DNA from: a virus
Virus record (IMG/VR): IMGVR_UViG_3300030419_002963
Location: 1-27,715 of that record
DNA length: 27,715 nucleotides
Reading direction: 5' to 3' (one strand)
Position numbers and translations under genes: made by a program
Notes under the pieces: model-generated
Told to the model about the DNA's origin: nothing
The model's database searches: none
What the model saw: the letters and a program-made list of their open reading frames with translations, nothing else
Part shown: one piece after another, positions 8,301 through 16,118 of the stretch
Layout: the number at the start of each line of letters is the position of its first letter
How positions within the stretch are numbered: position 1 is the first letter of the stretch

Positions 8301-8772
8301 GCTGGTATGATTCTGACACCAGCTTAAATAAGTTGTTTAGTCCTGTCTGGTTCTGGACCAATAAAACGATGTGTCTGCGGCGACGAAGAATATCTTGCGT
8401 CTTCTTGGACGCACCCTCGTCTTCTACGGTAGCGCCCGACTGTTCATCTTTCTTAATAGAACGTGCGCGCTTCTTGTCTTCCATTGCGGTGGCATACTCT
8501 TGTCGCCACTCATCTAGCGATGGTAAGAAGTAAGCCTCACAGCCAAAGATCGGCTTGAAGTCTCTGCCCTCGGACTTCATCTTCTTGGCGTGCAATACCT
8601 GATAGGCTAGGCCATTCATGTTCCCGTGGTCGGTGAGCGCCAGTGCTTCTCCGCCGTTTTCATAGCAAAAATCCATATGGTCCTGCGGATAACCAATGGC
8701 GTCAAAAATAGAGCCTGCAACGCTATGTGCATGCAGGCCAACAAATTTAATATCAGACGTTTTTCTCGTCAT
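5344..8772 (-). CDS. dnaE: DNA polymerase III alpha subunit-like (family C) polymerase
   Basis: A 1142-residue replicative polymerase, close to bacterial DnaE in length (about 1160). An N-terminal PHP domain has HAHS (residues 14-17), LTDHGN (46-51) and DSHY (259-262). The palm carries GPGRGSAAGS (429-438) and the catalytic acids Asp471 and Asp473 in YPDIDYD. RHAGGVVIA is a conserved fingers motif, GYGFNKSHAVSYS begins the helix-hairpin-helix part, and the last 150 residues look like an OB-fold. The PHP metal ligands seem kept, so it may proofread itself; no DnaQ-type exonuclease or sliding clamp is visible in this window. The ATG at 8770-8772 has AGGAGG upstream and is the first gene after a good promoter. 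Confidence 0.95.
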   Translation of the reverse strand: MTRKTSDIKFVGLHAHSVAGSIFDAIGYPQDHMDFCYENGGEALALTDHGNMNGLAYQVLHAKKMKSEGRDFKPIFGCEAYFLPSLDEWRQEYATAMEDKKRARSIKKDEQSGATVEDEGASKKTQDILRRRRHIVLLVQNQTGLNNLFKLVSESYQPENFYRYPRIDYALLKKYNEGIIAASACLGGVYAGNYWENREDGDDAVLDAMRETTRQMVDIFGDRWYAEIQWNNVPEQHALNQYIIQVAKEFDLRLITTADSHYPTPTAWRDRELYTRLGWLGKGGLPEYMSSELPIDVEEIGYELYPKNGDQIWESYKKYSSEANIEYDDDLVRDSIEETYRIAFDRIEDFLPDNTVRLPSFVVPAGYTATQALVNYSLEGLRGRGLHTNQEYVDRLKSELDVIDDRGFSKYFLTMKAIVDTATDMMLTGPGRGSAAGSLVAYVLGITQVDPIKYGLLFSRFLRADATDYPDIDYDVSDSMALKEKLVEMWGEDCVAPISNWNTLQLRSLIKDISKFYEIPFTEANTVTSVMMREATPEAKRRHGIKSGVYNPTWEEVMEFSPSLQNYLNKYPDVKAHVEGLVGQVRSCSRHAGGVVIAENLDQSMPLINSGGVRQAPWAEGQNVRHLEPMGFIKFDLLGLSTLKMMEGCIEHILRRHHGIQNPTFADVRDYYEKNLHPDVLDMDDQAVYENIFHTGKWAGVFQFTEQGAQRFCTRVKPRNIIDVSAITSIYRPGPLAADVHEEYVEAKESPHYIQYVSDEVQEVTGETFGFLIFQEQIALLAHKLGGLTLDEGNMLRKVLTKKGTGKNSVKGKLHNKFITGCVDKGLDRDVAQNLWDKFEYFSGYGFNKSHAVSYSIISYQCAWLWNYYAPEWMAAFLDKEPETRKEKAINIAQKFGFKIAPLDINKSGVVWEISDDGQTLIQPLTSIKGFGGAAIEQVLNHRPFRTAEELLFNEEVVYSKLNKKCLDALCRGGALESLLDDRFTGMKHFWSACIVDRPKNLKRLRENIETYKPEGDFSEEEVIQFKTDLTGVFPINLVISLEKVERLQEKCVPPISEYDPSLLLCWFIPRKITERKTKNGKLYWIVEVIDSNNELTRIRCWGIKPHKDRIHINRPYMAKLKYDENWGFSTYAVGKTFRLLG

Positions 8773-8792
8773 TCATCCCTCCTGATGTTCTT

Positions 8793-8821
8793 AATATAGC
8801 ACACCTGATTTGAAAACGCAA
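8793..8821 (-). promoter_or_regulatory. sigma70-type promoter of the DnaE-ClpP-J operon
   Basis: Minus strand: -35 TTGCGT (8816-8821), 17 bases, -10 TATATT (8793-8798) with an extended TGC just before it. An AT-rich stretch (AATAAAAAATAGCAC) lies upstream. It occupies the 52-base gap between the nucleotidyltransferase-like gene and dnaE. Confidence 0.75.
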
Positions 8822-8824
8822 GTG

Positions 8825-9697
8825 CTATTTTTTATTTTCTTTTGTAGGCGCGAGATTATACATTCGCGGCTTGTATATGTCGTAGTACGGCACCTCGACA
8901 CGATTGTCGGATGCCATGTAACTACGGTATTGATCCCATGATGTTATATCATAGAACCAATCAATCTCGTGTGTCAGAGCTTTTGTCAGATTCAGCTTTT
9001 GAAACACGGTTGGTAGGTCGAAAAACCTTGCTGACCACCTCTCCTTGAGAGGTCTCTTTTGGGACGGCAAGTGACCGGGTGAAGGGGGTAAATATTCCCT
9101 GGTGGTTGTTTTGTTGATATTCCGGCGACATTCTAAGTAATCTTCTCCTTTCATTGTAAAACTGATTGGAAGTCCATCCAGTACAGTTTTATTGTCGTAT
9201 GTTAGTGTAAAGTTTTTGTTTGCATCCTGTATCTGTGGTCTGAGTTCTCGCAGGATGCGATAGTCGTAAACGGACATGGGGAAAGCTATAAAGTATTTTT
9301 CTGGCAATATCCATCGAGAGATTTTGTAAGATACAAACCAAGATGAATATATTCCGTGCAACACCGACCAGCCATACGAATCTCGTCTGTCTAAATCCTT
9401 GGGATGTATCGGAACGTAATAAATAGGCACTTCTTTGCGTACATTCGAATAAAACTTAGTAAATTCGCGTTTATAATAAACTGGGTCATGAACCCACTCG
9501 CCGACTGCCTGCTTTACAATGGGAGCCAAATCGTTATTGGCTACGATCCAAATCGTCTTACAGCCCGCCATTGCGCATGCCATCACTGCATTTTGAATGG
9601 CTGTAAATCGCGGCTCAAGAAGCGTTAAAACATCCGGTGTAATAGATTCGTGATCGGTCACCAATTGGGCGACCGGAATGATTCCTGCTAAATGCAT
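8825..9697 (-). CDS. Putative nucleotidyltransferase-like protein
   Basis: A 290-residue protein. The start MHLAGIIPVAQLVTD, then ECRs of the form AIQNAVMACAMAGCKTIWIVANNDLAP, resembles the Rossmann half of NDP-sugar nucleotidyltransferases, where a primary sequence strand is followed by a helix that repeats AGCxxIWIV. From memory, proteins with this N-terminus are conserved in marine phages, without tested function. The GxGxR signature loop of true sugar nucleotidyltransferases is not obvious, so activity is uncertain. The C-terminal half is aromatic- and Arg-rich (PLKERWSARFFDLP) and unrecognised. Its ATG overlaps the upstream stop as TAATG. A glycosyltransferase or modification role is only a guess. 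Confidence 0.5.
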   Translation of the reverse strand: MHLAGIIPVAQLVTDHESITPDVLTLLEPRFTAIQNAVMACAMAGCKTIWIVANNDLAPIVKQAVGEWVHDPVYYKREFTKFYSNVRKEVPIYYVPIHPKDLDRRDSYGWSVLHGIYSSWFVSYKISRWILPEKYFIAFPMSVYDYRILRELRPQIQDANKNFTLTYDNKTVLDGLPISFTMKGEDYLECRRNINKTTTREYLPPSPGHLPSQKRPLKERWSARFFDLPTVFQKLNLTKALTHEIDWFYDITSWDQYRSYMASDNRVEVPYYDIYKPRMYNLAPTKENKK

Positions 9698-10572
9698 TAT
9701 AGATACTTTAAGATTTGGGCGTAGTTTGTTGAAGCCGCTTCCAGAGCCTGAAGCATATCCGCCTGAGACTTGTCGGCAAGCCTGAAGTGAGGCGATTCAA
9801 GTTCAATCTCTTGAGGCGGGCGGTCCACTCTTCGGCCGATACATGATGTTCTAAATTTATAATGTTTTGGTTTTCCGTTGGGTCCATATCCATTAAACTT
9901 TCCTTTCATGCCGCGCTCTTCCATCTCATTGACAACTTTAAAGCGAGCCATGGTCTCAGAATAGTTGAAATCACTCAACTCTTGTTGTGTCAAGTACGAA
10001 ACTGCACATGCATCTTTAACTAGGGTGTTCCCATCAATCCTGTCGGATGAATAAAACCAGATCTCTTGAACAAAGTCGTCCTGAGTTTTTATGTAGTCTA
10101 CTTGGTGTTTACCACCTCGGTTAAACGCTATCCAATCATAGCATACATATTTGCCATAATCAAGGTTTATTTTTAAAATCTGGTCACAGCCATCGTCACC
10201 GAAGTAAACACATTCATCAAACTTTATATCGATCAACTTTGCATATTTATCGGAAAAGGTTAACTGTCCCTCCCCATCATAACGTACACTATGAGCGAGA
10301 TTAGATAGAGGGTTCTGACCTTGCAGCCCTAGCAGAAACAAAAGTCGCTCCCAAAGTAAATGCTTCGGGGTGCCAACTTTCTTGTCGCCATCGAAAGTAA
10401 AAAGACGTTGCGGCCCCACATCGAGTTTAATACAGGAAAGATCAACCGAAGGATCGAGATAATCAAACCTAAAAGGTTTCCGTGGCGACGTGTAAACAAG
10501 AGGTAACTTCTCCGTGAACGCATATAACAATGCGTCCAGCGAGCCTCCAGCCACAACCCTTTCAAACTGAAT
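9697..10572 (-). CDS. Rossmann-like phage protein with apparent non-AUG start
   Basis: About 291 residues. The frame has no ATG near its start: between an in-frame stop at 10597-10599 and the GTG at 10552-10554 only ATA (10576-10578) and ATT (10570-10572) are possible starts. The GTG would give only a 2-base spacing from AAAGGG and would remove the strand in FERVVAGGSLDALLYA, which looks like the beta-loop-alpha start of a dinucleotide-binding fold. AGGTG lies 10 bases before the ATT, so ATT is chosen provisionally. The rest (FRFDYLDP, VYFGDDGCDQILKI, KHYKFRTSCIGR) is unrecognised. It follows thyX by two bases and is translationally linked to the next gene. Function unknown. Confidence 0.55.
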   Translation of the reverse strand: MQFERVVAGGSLDALLYAFTEKLPLVYTSPRKPFRFDYLDPSVDLSCIKLDVGPQRLFTFDGDKKVGTPKHLLWERLLFLLGLQGQNPLSNLAHSVRYDGEGQLTFSDKYAKLIDIKFDECVYFGDDGCDQILKINLDYGKYVCYDWIAFNRGGKHQVDYIKTQDDFVQEIWFYSSDRIDGNTLVKDACAVSYLTQQELSDFNYSETMARFKVVNEMEERGMKGKFNGYGPNGKPKHYKFRTSCIGRRVDRPPQEIELESPHFRLADKSQADMLQALEAASTNYAQILKYL

Positions 10573-10574
10573 AG

Positions 10575-11282
10575 CTATACCACACCTCGGTGTTGTCTAT
10601 ATGCGTTTACCGTTACCGGCCAAAGATCCGTCGCAATCTCCAAGCACGCTTCTGCGGCTTGCTGTATTTCCCATTGGGCCCCCACATGCGTTCGTAGGTC
10701 AACGAATTTAAGTAAATTATTAAGATTGACTGTTCCATAATATTCCGTGTACATATTTTGCGGAAGTACTCCGCGGGCTTGTTCGCGACAAACGCCAGCA
10801 TCAATTAGTGTGTTAAAAAATTTTAAACAATCTTTATTATGTTCTTTTAGTGCATCTGAAGCAGCACCACACACTAAGTTACGCCAGATTGTGGGATTTA
10901 TCAAATCTTCAGGATTAGATGCCTGGCGATTTGATTTGTGTTGTGTCCTAAAACTCTCGGGCTCGTAGAAAGCAAGATTCACATCGGTGTAACGTCTAGA
11001 AATTTCATTATAAGACCAAGTTCTGTGGCGGTGGTGCTGACTGCGCACAAACAAAGGTACGCAAAAACGAAAAGTAACAACGTTATGCTCCAAAGTGGAC
11101 GTGTGCCGGTGTCTGATGAGGTAGTTGATAAGTTTTGTATCTTTTTCATCTAAAGTCTCCTTCTCCTTACCAAAGGATACTCTCGCACTATTACAGACAG
11201 TTAGGTCCGTTCCCATATGCGAGATGTATTCTACTTTACCCGTGCCGTCGTTATACAGTTCAATAGACTTCGAGTAAGTCAT
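10575..11282 (-). CDS. thyX: Flavin-dependent thymidylate synthase
   Basis: Converts dUMP to dTMP using FAD, NADPH and methylene-tetrahydrofolate. The diagnostic ThyX motif RHRx7S is present as Arg85-His86-Arg87 to Ser95 (RHRTWSYNEIS). Flanking family features include LIRHRHTSTLEHNVVTFRF and, later, REQARGVLPQNMYTEYYGT, the substrate-side helix. The start is the ATG at 11280-11282, which has GGAG seven bases upstream and overlaps the upstream stop as ATGA; a TTG 36 bases farther upstream would give a longer but less likely product. The 235 residues match the family. It works with the dUTPase and deaminase of this phage. Confidence 0.95.
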   Translation of the reverse strand: MTYSKSIELYNDGTGKVEYISHMGTDLTVCNSARVSFGKEKETLDEKDTKLINYLIRHRHTSTLEHNVVTFRFCVPLFVRSQHHRHRTWSYNEISRRYTDVNLAFYEPESFRTQHKSNRQASNPEDLINPTIWRNLVCGAASDALKEHNKDCLKFFNTLIDAGVCREQARGVLPQNMYTEYYGTVNLNNLLKFVDLRTHVGAQWEIQQAAEACLEIATDLWPVTVNAYRQHRGVV

Positions 11283-11533
11283 TCTTTCTCCGTGTTGTGT
11301 TGTTTCCAGTCGAGCCAAAATCCCGCTATCACCATAAGGTGCATAAGCAGGGAGGCTGTAATCTCTAATATATCATGATAGTCATTCAGATGCAAGTGAA
11401 TATGACCAATAATCCAAAATGGTATCGCAAACTGTTGACTATACCAGATTAAAAAGAACTTAAAAAACTTCTTTATCTTATTCTTCTTCGTCCTCAAGTT
11501 CTGCAAGCAACGTTTTAAGGTCGAGACCAGCAC
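11279..11533 (-). CDS. Two-span membrane protein next to the endolysin, possible holin
   Basis: About 84 residues when started at GTG 11531-11533, which has AAGGAAG seven bases upstream; a TTG six bases farther upstream is also possible. It overlaps the end of the amidase gene by 56 bases in another frame. A basic N-terminus (LRTKKNKIKKFFKFF) leads into span 1 (LIWYSQQFAIPFWIIGHI), then a short acidic loop with His and Asp, then span 2 (ITASLLMHLMVIAGFWLDW) and a charged tail. Two spans beside an endolysin fit a class II holin or antiholin. That is inference from position and topology only; the start codon is uncertain. Confidence 0.5.
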   Translation of the reverse strand: MLVSTLKRCLQNLRTKKNKIKKFFKFFLIWYSQQFAIPFWIIGHIHLHLNDYHDILEITASLLMHLMVIAGFWLDWKQHNTEKE

Positions 11534-12392
11534 AATCAATCTTCCTTTTGCTGATGTGGTAGTGGCTTACAAAGCCGTTGAAGTTTCCGTACAGTGCATC
11601 TTGGCAATATTTTGTTGAGGTCTTGCCAGTCTGACTGAGCGGTGTTTTGTATTCTACGCCGGCGGCCTCATGAATAGCTTTCCACAGAGCTTTGGCGGCT
11701 TCGATCTGAACTGGGTAAAAACCCATGAAGGGTTCGAGCTTTTCAGTGTGTACCCATGCATCATCGATAATCGGACGCTCCCCAAAGCCATTCTTCACAT
11801 ACCAATCTTGATATTTTGGATAGTATGCATTTGAAATCTCCACTCCTACCGATGCCCGGTTGCTTCGTGCATGGCCGGCATGCCAAGCGCCGTGTTGCAT
11901 GTCGAGAGTCTGATAGATTGTTCCATCATTGTCGATTAGGAAGTGAACCGATATCCCTCGGCGATTTAAGACTTGCGCGCAAGATGTCGAGTTCAAGCAA
12001 ACATCCCAGTGGTTAACGAAAAGACGAATCTTTCTTTTTGGGCGCCCAGTGTAATCATAGTACGTTCCGGGGTTTGCCTTAAGTCCATCTTTCTCCGACC
12101 AAAGCACTACCTTGTCCCACTTGATGGGGTGAAAGTTTCCCTGGTACACAATGAAGTTGGAGTAGTTGAGCGGGCACGGTTCGTGATAATGAATCTCTGA
12201 TTGGCGTTCTGTCCAAACGCGTCGAAAAGTCATAGGACCACAGAGACCGTCTGCCGGCAAACCCCTATCTCTTTGCCATTTCTTGATCGCTCTTACGAGG
12301 TTCTCATCGAAATACTTTTCACCAAACCAGGATGGCTCCCATCCTAATTTCGAAGCAGACGCTTGATTGTAAAAGCTCTTATCGACACCCAT
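11478..12392 (-). CDS. Endolysin: N-acetylmuramoyl-L-alanine amidase with peptidoglycan-binding domain
   Basis: A 304-residue peptidoglycan hydrolase for host lysis. Residues about 28-60 (FDENLVRAIKKWQRDRGLPADGL) are a PG_binding_1 domain, the N-terminal targeting layout also seen in endolysins of Gram-negative phages. The amidase_2/PGRP domain spans about 115-300. His128 (FVNHWD) is a zinc ligand, ISVHFLIDNDGTIYQ and WHAGHARSNRASVGVEI are core strands, and SHYHISKRKIDC gives His277 or His279 and Asp286 or Cys287 as the other ligands. No signal peptide is visible, so release probably needs a holin. The ATG at 12390-12392 follows AGGA. The last residues are acidic (ELEDEEE). Confidence 0.9.
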   Translation of the reverse strand: MGVDKSFYNQASASKLGWEPSWFGEKYFDENLVRAIKKWQRDRGLPADGLCGPMTFRRVWTERQSEIHYHEPCPLNYSNFIVYQGNFHPIKWDKVVLWSEKDGLKANPGTYYDYTGRPKRKIRLFVNHWDVCLNSTSCAQVLNRRGISVHFLIDNDGTIYQTLDMQHGAWHAGHARSNRASVGVEISNAYYPKYQDWYVKNGFGERPIIDDAWVHTEKLEPFMGFYPVQIEAAKALWKAIHEAAGVEYKTPLSQTGKTSTKYCQDALYGNFNGFVSHYHISKRKIDCAGLDLKTLLAELEDEEE

Positions 12393-12411
12393 AAAAAACG
12401 ATCCTTTTTCA

Positions 12412-12693
12412 TTACCCTTCCGACAAAATCCCTAAAATATAGTTATCCTGAACTACAGTAAATAGTTGGTTGTTCACATTAATTTCTTCAACCATGGATT
12501 TATCCACAATTACCGTAGCACCTGCTTGAAGCAGAAATCTTGTATCGTCGGCAGACGAAAGCACTTTTGCTGTGCAAAACTTCTCTTGTGTAGGCTTGAA
12601 GTCATCGGGTAATACGATACCGCTCTCTGTTGTATTTTCTTCTAATGTGGGCACAGAAACCCACACGTATCTATTAACTGGCTTAAGCACCAT
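12412..12693 (-). CDS. GroES-like co-chaperonin
   Basis: A 93-residue Cpn10-fold protein. It has the family start LKPVNRYVWVSV, the mobile loop region PTLEENTTESGIVLPDD (GIVL is the hydrophobic tripeptide that docks into GroEL), and the barrel strands AKVLSSAD and GATVIVD. Phage co-chaperonins such as T4 gp31 replace host GroES so that GroEL can fold phage proteins, commonly the capsid. No GroEL is in this window. The ATG at 12691-12693 is preceded by AGAGGTG, nine bases after the reductase ends, so the two are probably co-transcribed. Confidence 0.85.
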   Translation of the reverse strand: MVLKPVNRYVWVSVPTLEENTTESGIVLPDDFKPTQEKFCTAKVLSSADDTRFLLQAGATVIVDKSMVEEINVNNQLFTVVQDNYILGILSEG

Positions 12694-12701
12694 TCACCTC
12701 T

Positions 12702-14681
12702 TTAGTTAAATTCTATTTCGCACGATTCGCCATCACAGAACTTCGTGCCTGACCCACCTTCCTCTTCTACCTCGAATCGTTGAATGGGGGTCACATTCTT
12801 AATTAGTTCGTTGTATCGCTCTTTGCTAATTGGTTCGTAAGGTGGCTGTACATATCCTGTGGTTTTATACCTTAAAAACGAAACAGCTTTCAACCTGCTT
12901 TCGTACATTTCCAGCGCACTCTTGATTTGAGTGGCCTCCTCATCTTTGAACGTAACAGTAATAGACACCGAGTTATCTGCCCAATAATATTGATATTGCG
13001 CAGCGATCTCTAACTGCTCCCAGATACTAACTTCACTTTTGCCTTTTTCAAAATAAGGCTCATGAATTGGAAATTCGACACAAACCGTGTTGGGGGAATA
13101 TTCATCATCCTCCACATGGTAGCCGGCGTCCTTGAGAGGAGACACCAGAGCAGAATCCTTTGAGAACCGAATCCGACGAATGTAGTATTCATCTTCTGGA
13201 AAGTGAATTCCGGGGGTTGAGCCGTTAAGCAACGAGACCGTTCCCGATGGCTTAATGGAAGTCATACGCACAGATTTAGGAATACATAGCCAATTGGAAT
13301 ATTCTTCGTCAAGCCCCTGTACATGCTGATAGGCATTGTCACACCAATTGTACATTTCGCGGCGACCATGCTTGTTGAATGCTTGGACCACCCCGGACTG
13401 AGACAGGCCGATACGGCGATTCTTCAACATCTTAGCGTTAGTCTCTGGCCAGTGTGTATTAGACAGCGTGATTGTCTTGCCATAAAGATAGGCAATCTTC
13501 AGTGTCTTTAGATAGTCTTCGTAGTCCTCATGTTTGGCTGGAAATGTTTCAACCAAACAACAAAGTTCTGCATCTTCAAGCTGTTGTTCTACGCATGGAT
13601 TAAAACCTGCGACATTTACGTCATCTAGCCGAGTACCGTCCTTGAAGCGACCCTTGGTGCGAGCGTTGTTAAGCCAAATATATCCAGGTTCACCGTTGTT
13701 TTGAGACTGTTCCGCATGCCAGGTATAATCCATTCCAACCACAGCATTGAATGAGTTGTTGGAGCCCCAGCGATGGTGCATGAGCTTTTCAGCGTCATTC
13801 TTCATCTGTAGATATTCAAAATCATCATGTGTGCCCATTGCTAGGGCCGCAGAACGACGTACATTGCCGGCAACCACACAACGGCCGATAAGGTTTTCAG
13901 TGTCTACGATATCAACCGAGCTGATTGGTTCGCCGATCTTATCAGAGTAGAGCTTTGTTAAGTTTTCGTGCAACTCCTTGAGTGGGCCATAACCACTTGA
14001 TGTGCCACCAAAACCATTAATTGGAGCACCTTCAGGACGAATATCAGAATAATCAAACTTAGGAATCTTAGCTCCGAAGAAGAAACCATCGAGCACCATG
14101 TGTACAGAGTTAACCCAGCCTTCTCGGGAATCATCGATAGTCAACGTATCGTTAGTATACTCTGGTTCTTGAATAGTGATGCTTCCGGCCCCTTCTGTAT
14201 CGAAGCCCACGCCGATGCCCAACATTAGGGCGTCCATCATCCAGGCAAAGAGATAACCACCCTTAGTGGGGAGATCTCGCGTAGAACGGAAAGCACAGTT
14301 AAAGAGTCCAGCAGCGGTGCGCTCTTCAATAAACTTGGTGCCCATCATCCAGAGGCCGCGGCCGGGAGGTGTCCACTTTAGATTAAAGAGTCGATCAAAA
14401 GCATCTTTCGCTGTAGCTTGAGCCTTGGCATCGATCCATTCTAAGCCCAACATAAAAACATGCTGCTTCTGCATGTTAAACATGCCTTCGATAACCCGAC
14501 GACATGTCTGCCACCACTCTTCGGTGCCATTAGCATTGGGGTCGAACTCGCTTAGGCGGCGAGCATAAGTTCTTTTAAAGGTGACGTAACCAAGAGGACC
14601 CCATGGGACCTCGGCTGTCTTATATGGTTCGATAAATGTATCTGATAGTCTAAAGCGACGGATGTTTTCAAGTGTTCTCAT
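12702..14681 (-). CDS. nrdJ: Class II (adenosylcobalamin-dependent) ribonucleoside-triphosphate reductase
   Basis: Makes deoxynucleotides from ribonucleotides using coenzyme B12. The 659 residues follow the monomeric Lactobacillus-type RTPR. Cys129 (LFNCAF) and Cys374 (ELCCLVETF) form the reducing pair, and Asn361-Pro-Cys363-Val-Glu365 is the radical Cys triad. The 11-residue gap from Cys363 to Cys374 equals that in RTPR (408 to 419). KPSGTVSLLNGSTPGIHFP is the phosphate-binding loop, and the C-terminal CDGESC (Cys649, Cys654) is the electron-relay pair. It is shorter than RTPR (about 739), with about 55 residues missing between Cys129 and Asn361. Oxygen- and partner-independent, so it suits varied hosts. 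The start lies two bases after the helicase gene. Confidence 0.93.
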   Translation of the reverse strand: MRTLENIRRFRLSDTFIEPYKTAEVPWGPLGYVTFKRTYARRLSEFDPNANGTEEWWQTCRRVIEGMFNMQKQHVFMLGLEWIDAKAQATAKDAFDRLFNLKWTPPGRGLWMMGTKFIEERTAAGLFNCAFRSTRDLPTKGGYLFAWMMDALMLGIGVGFDTEGAGSITIQEPEYTNDTLTIDDSREGWVNSVHMVLDGFFFGAKIPKFDYSDIRPEGAPINGFGGTSSGYGPLKELHENLTKLYSDKIGEPISSVDIVDTENLIGRCVVAGNVRRSAALAMGTHDDFEYLQMKNDAEKLMHHRWGSNNSFNAVVGMDYTWHAEQSQNNGEPGYIWLNNARTKGRFKDGTRLDDVNVAGFNPCVEQQLEDAELCCLVETFPAKHEDYEDYLKTLKIAYLYGKTITLSNTHWPETNAKMLKNRRIGLSQSGVVQAFNKHGRREMYNWCDNAYQHVQGLDEEYSNWLCIPKSVRMTSIKPSGTVSLLNGSTPGIHFPEDEYYIRRIRFSKDSALVSPLKDAGYHVEDDEYSPNTVCVEFPIHEPYFEKGKSEVSIWEQLEIAAQYQYYWADNSVSITVTFKDEEATQIKSALEMYESRLKAVSFLRYKTTGYVQPPYEPISKERYNELIKNVTPIQRFEVEEEGGSGTKFCDGESCEIEFN

Positions 14682-14682
14682 G

Positions 14683-16065
14683 TTAGCGTTTTCCTCTTAG
14701 TTTGCTGTATTTGTCTTTGAGCAACTGCTGTTGAAGCCGAGGGCCCAGCGGCGCGGGAGCAGTTGTCACCGTACTACCATTTACTGTGTTTGAGGATTGT
14801 GGAGGCAATATCTTGATTGATACATTGGACGTATCCATAAAAATATTATACACCATTCCATCGGGCCCGTTTCTATTTTTCGCGATGAACATTTTTCCAA
14901 GATTGTTTTGTTTATCTTCGATTGTGCGAGAGATAGAAAAAATAAAATCTGCCACGAAACATTTGTTAAATGCCTCGGATATTTGTTCCATTGTGATTAC
15001 TTCTGCATTCAACCCCGATCTGTTAGTTTGGGAGGCGGTCCACACAGGACACTGAAACTCAGTTGAAATTGCTCTCAACTCTTCATAAATAGATTCGAGT
15101 TCACTTCTTTTCTCTTTTCTAACGACTGTTGGCTTTAATAAATCTGCATAGTCTACAATGATCATTCCCGGCTTTATACCTCGCTTTAGAAGTTTTGCCA
15201 GGTGAGACTTGATTGTGTTTGTTGATGCTGATTTGGTAGGATATTCCTTTACAATCAGCGTTCCGTCTAAATCTTTAATTTCCTCATAAACTTCTTCCTT
15301 AAAGTTTATAATATCAGAAAGCGGGTAGCCGGTAATACAACTATCATAACGGGTTGCGATTACTGTATCTTGCAACTCCATTGTATAGTGAACGACGGTT
15401 TTGCCCTCCTTGATGGCCTGTGAGCCTAGATGTACGAGTACCATGCTCTTTCCTGCTCCAGTCGGAGCTACTACCACACCCAGTTCACTTTTTCCCAATC
15501 CTCCACCACAAATCTTGTCAATCTCTTGCCATCCTGTGGTGCAGGGAATACGGTGACGTGGAACAAATCGTGCCTCGAAGTCAGCCATGTAATCGTATCC
15601 AAAGTTATTTTCCGAGCCCAGTTTAAGAGCATCATTAATAACAGTGGAAATCTCATCGAACGAACAGTTCTGAAGTAATCCGACTGACTTCAACATTGCT
15701 TCTTTCAGGTTCTGTTTGCGGCAGAAATCGAGAGAAGTCTCCTTAATATATTCTACATCCTGCATCTCACGATTATGGATACGCAGAAAATATTCCCGAA
15801 CTTGGCGTTGGATTACTTCGTCTTCTTCATCAAGTTCAGTCTTTAAAATAGACGCAATCGCATCTACAGAGGGGTGACGACCATAACGGTCTCGGTAGTT
15901 AGTTATTTTCTGAAGAAAAACACGCAGATAATCAAGCTCTAGAAACTGATGGTCTAGTACTTCTGTGATTTGATCTGCGAAAGGTCTATCTTCATAGATA
16001 AGCTGCACAAGTCCTTCTTGGAAGGTTTTTCCGTACCTCCCAAAACTTGCTTCTGTTCCCTTCAT
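14683..16065 (-). CDS. DnaB-type replicative DNA helicase
   Basis: A 460-residue RecA-fold helicase. The C-terminal motor has Walker A at residues 200-207 (APTGAGKS) and Walker B at 301-306 (MIIVDY). VVHYTMELQDTVIATRYDS is the H1a-like segment with its Glu, WTASQTNRSG is the sensor-like strand, and SRTIEDKQNNLGKMFIAKNRNG carries the arginine-finger region. The N-terminal part (1-165) is helical and would be the primase-interaction domain; no primase is in this window. The tail (TAPAPLGPRLQQQ) is Pro/Gln-rich. The nearest relatives by pattern are DnaB and T4 gp41. The ATG at 16063-16065 follows GAGGG, and this gene heads the reductase-GroES-endolysin-thyX operon from a strong promoter. Confidence 0.9.
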   Translation of the reverse strand: MKGTEASFGRYGKTFQEGLVQLIYEDRPFADQITEVLDHQFLELDYLRVFLQKITNYRDRYGRHPSVDAIASILKTELDEEDEVIQRQVREYFLRIHNREMQDVEYIKETSLDFCRKQNLKEAMLKSVGLLQNCSFDEISTVINDALKLGSENNFGYDYMADFEARFVPRHRIPCTTGWQEIDKICGGGLGKSELGVVVAPTGAGKSMVLVHLGSQAIKEGKTVVHYTMELQDTVIATRYDSCITGYPLSDIINFKEEVYEEIKDLDGTLIVKEYPTKSASTNTIKSHLAKLLKRGIKPGMIIVDYADLLKPTVVRKEKRSELESIYEELRAISTEFQCPVWTASQTNRSGLNAEVITMEQISEAFNKCFVADFIFSISRTIEDKQNNLGKMFIAKNRNGPDGMVYNIFMDTSNVSIKILPPQSSNTVNGSTVTTAPAPLGPRLQQQLLKDKYSKLRGKR

Positions 16066-16089
16066 TCACGCCCTCTCTTTATATTAATA

Positions 16090-16117
16090 ATTATATCGAA
16101 TCAGTCTCAAATGTCAA
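16090..16117 (-). promoter_or_regulatory. sigma70-type promoter of the helicase-reductase operon
   Basis: Minus strand: TTGACA (16112-16117), 16-base spacer, TATAAT (16090-16095), both perfect hexamers. It sits in the 85-base gap between the exonuclease gene and the helicase gene, about 25 bases before the start codon. Confidence 0.88.
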
Positions 16118-16118
16118 G

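Noticed and set aside
9978-9995. TTGACA at about 9986-9991 within the Rossmann-like gene
   Set aside because: No -10 match at 16-18 bases (TTTCAA); left out of the promoter set.
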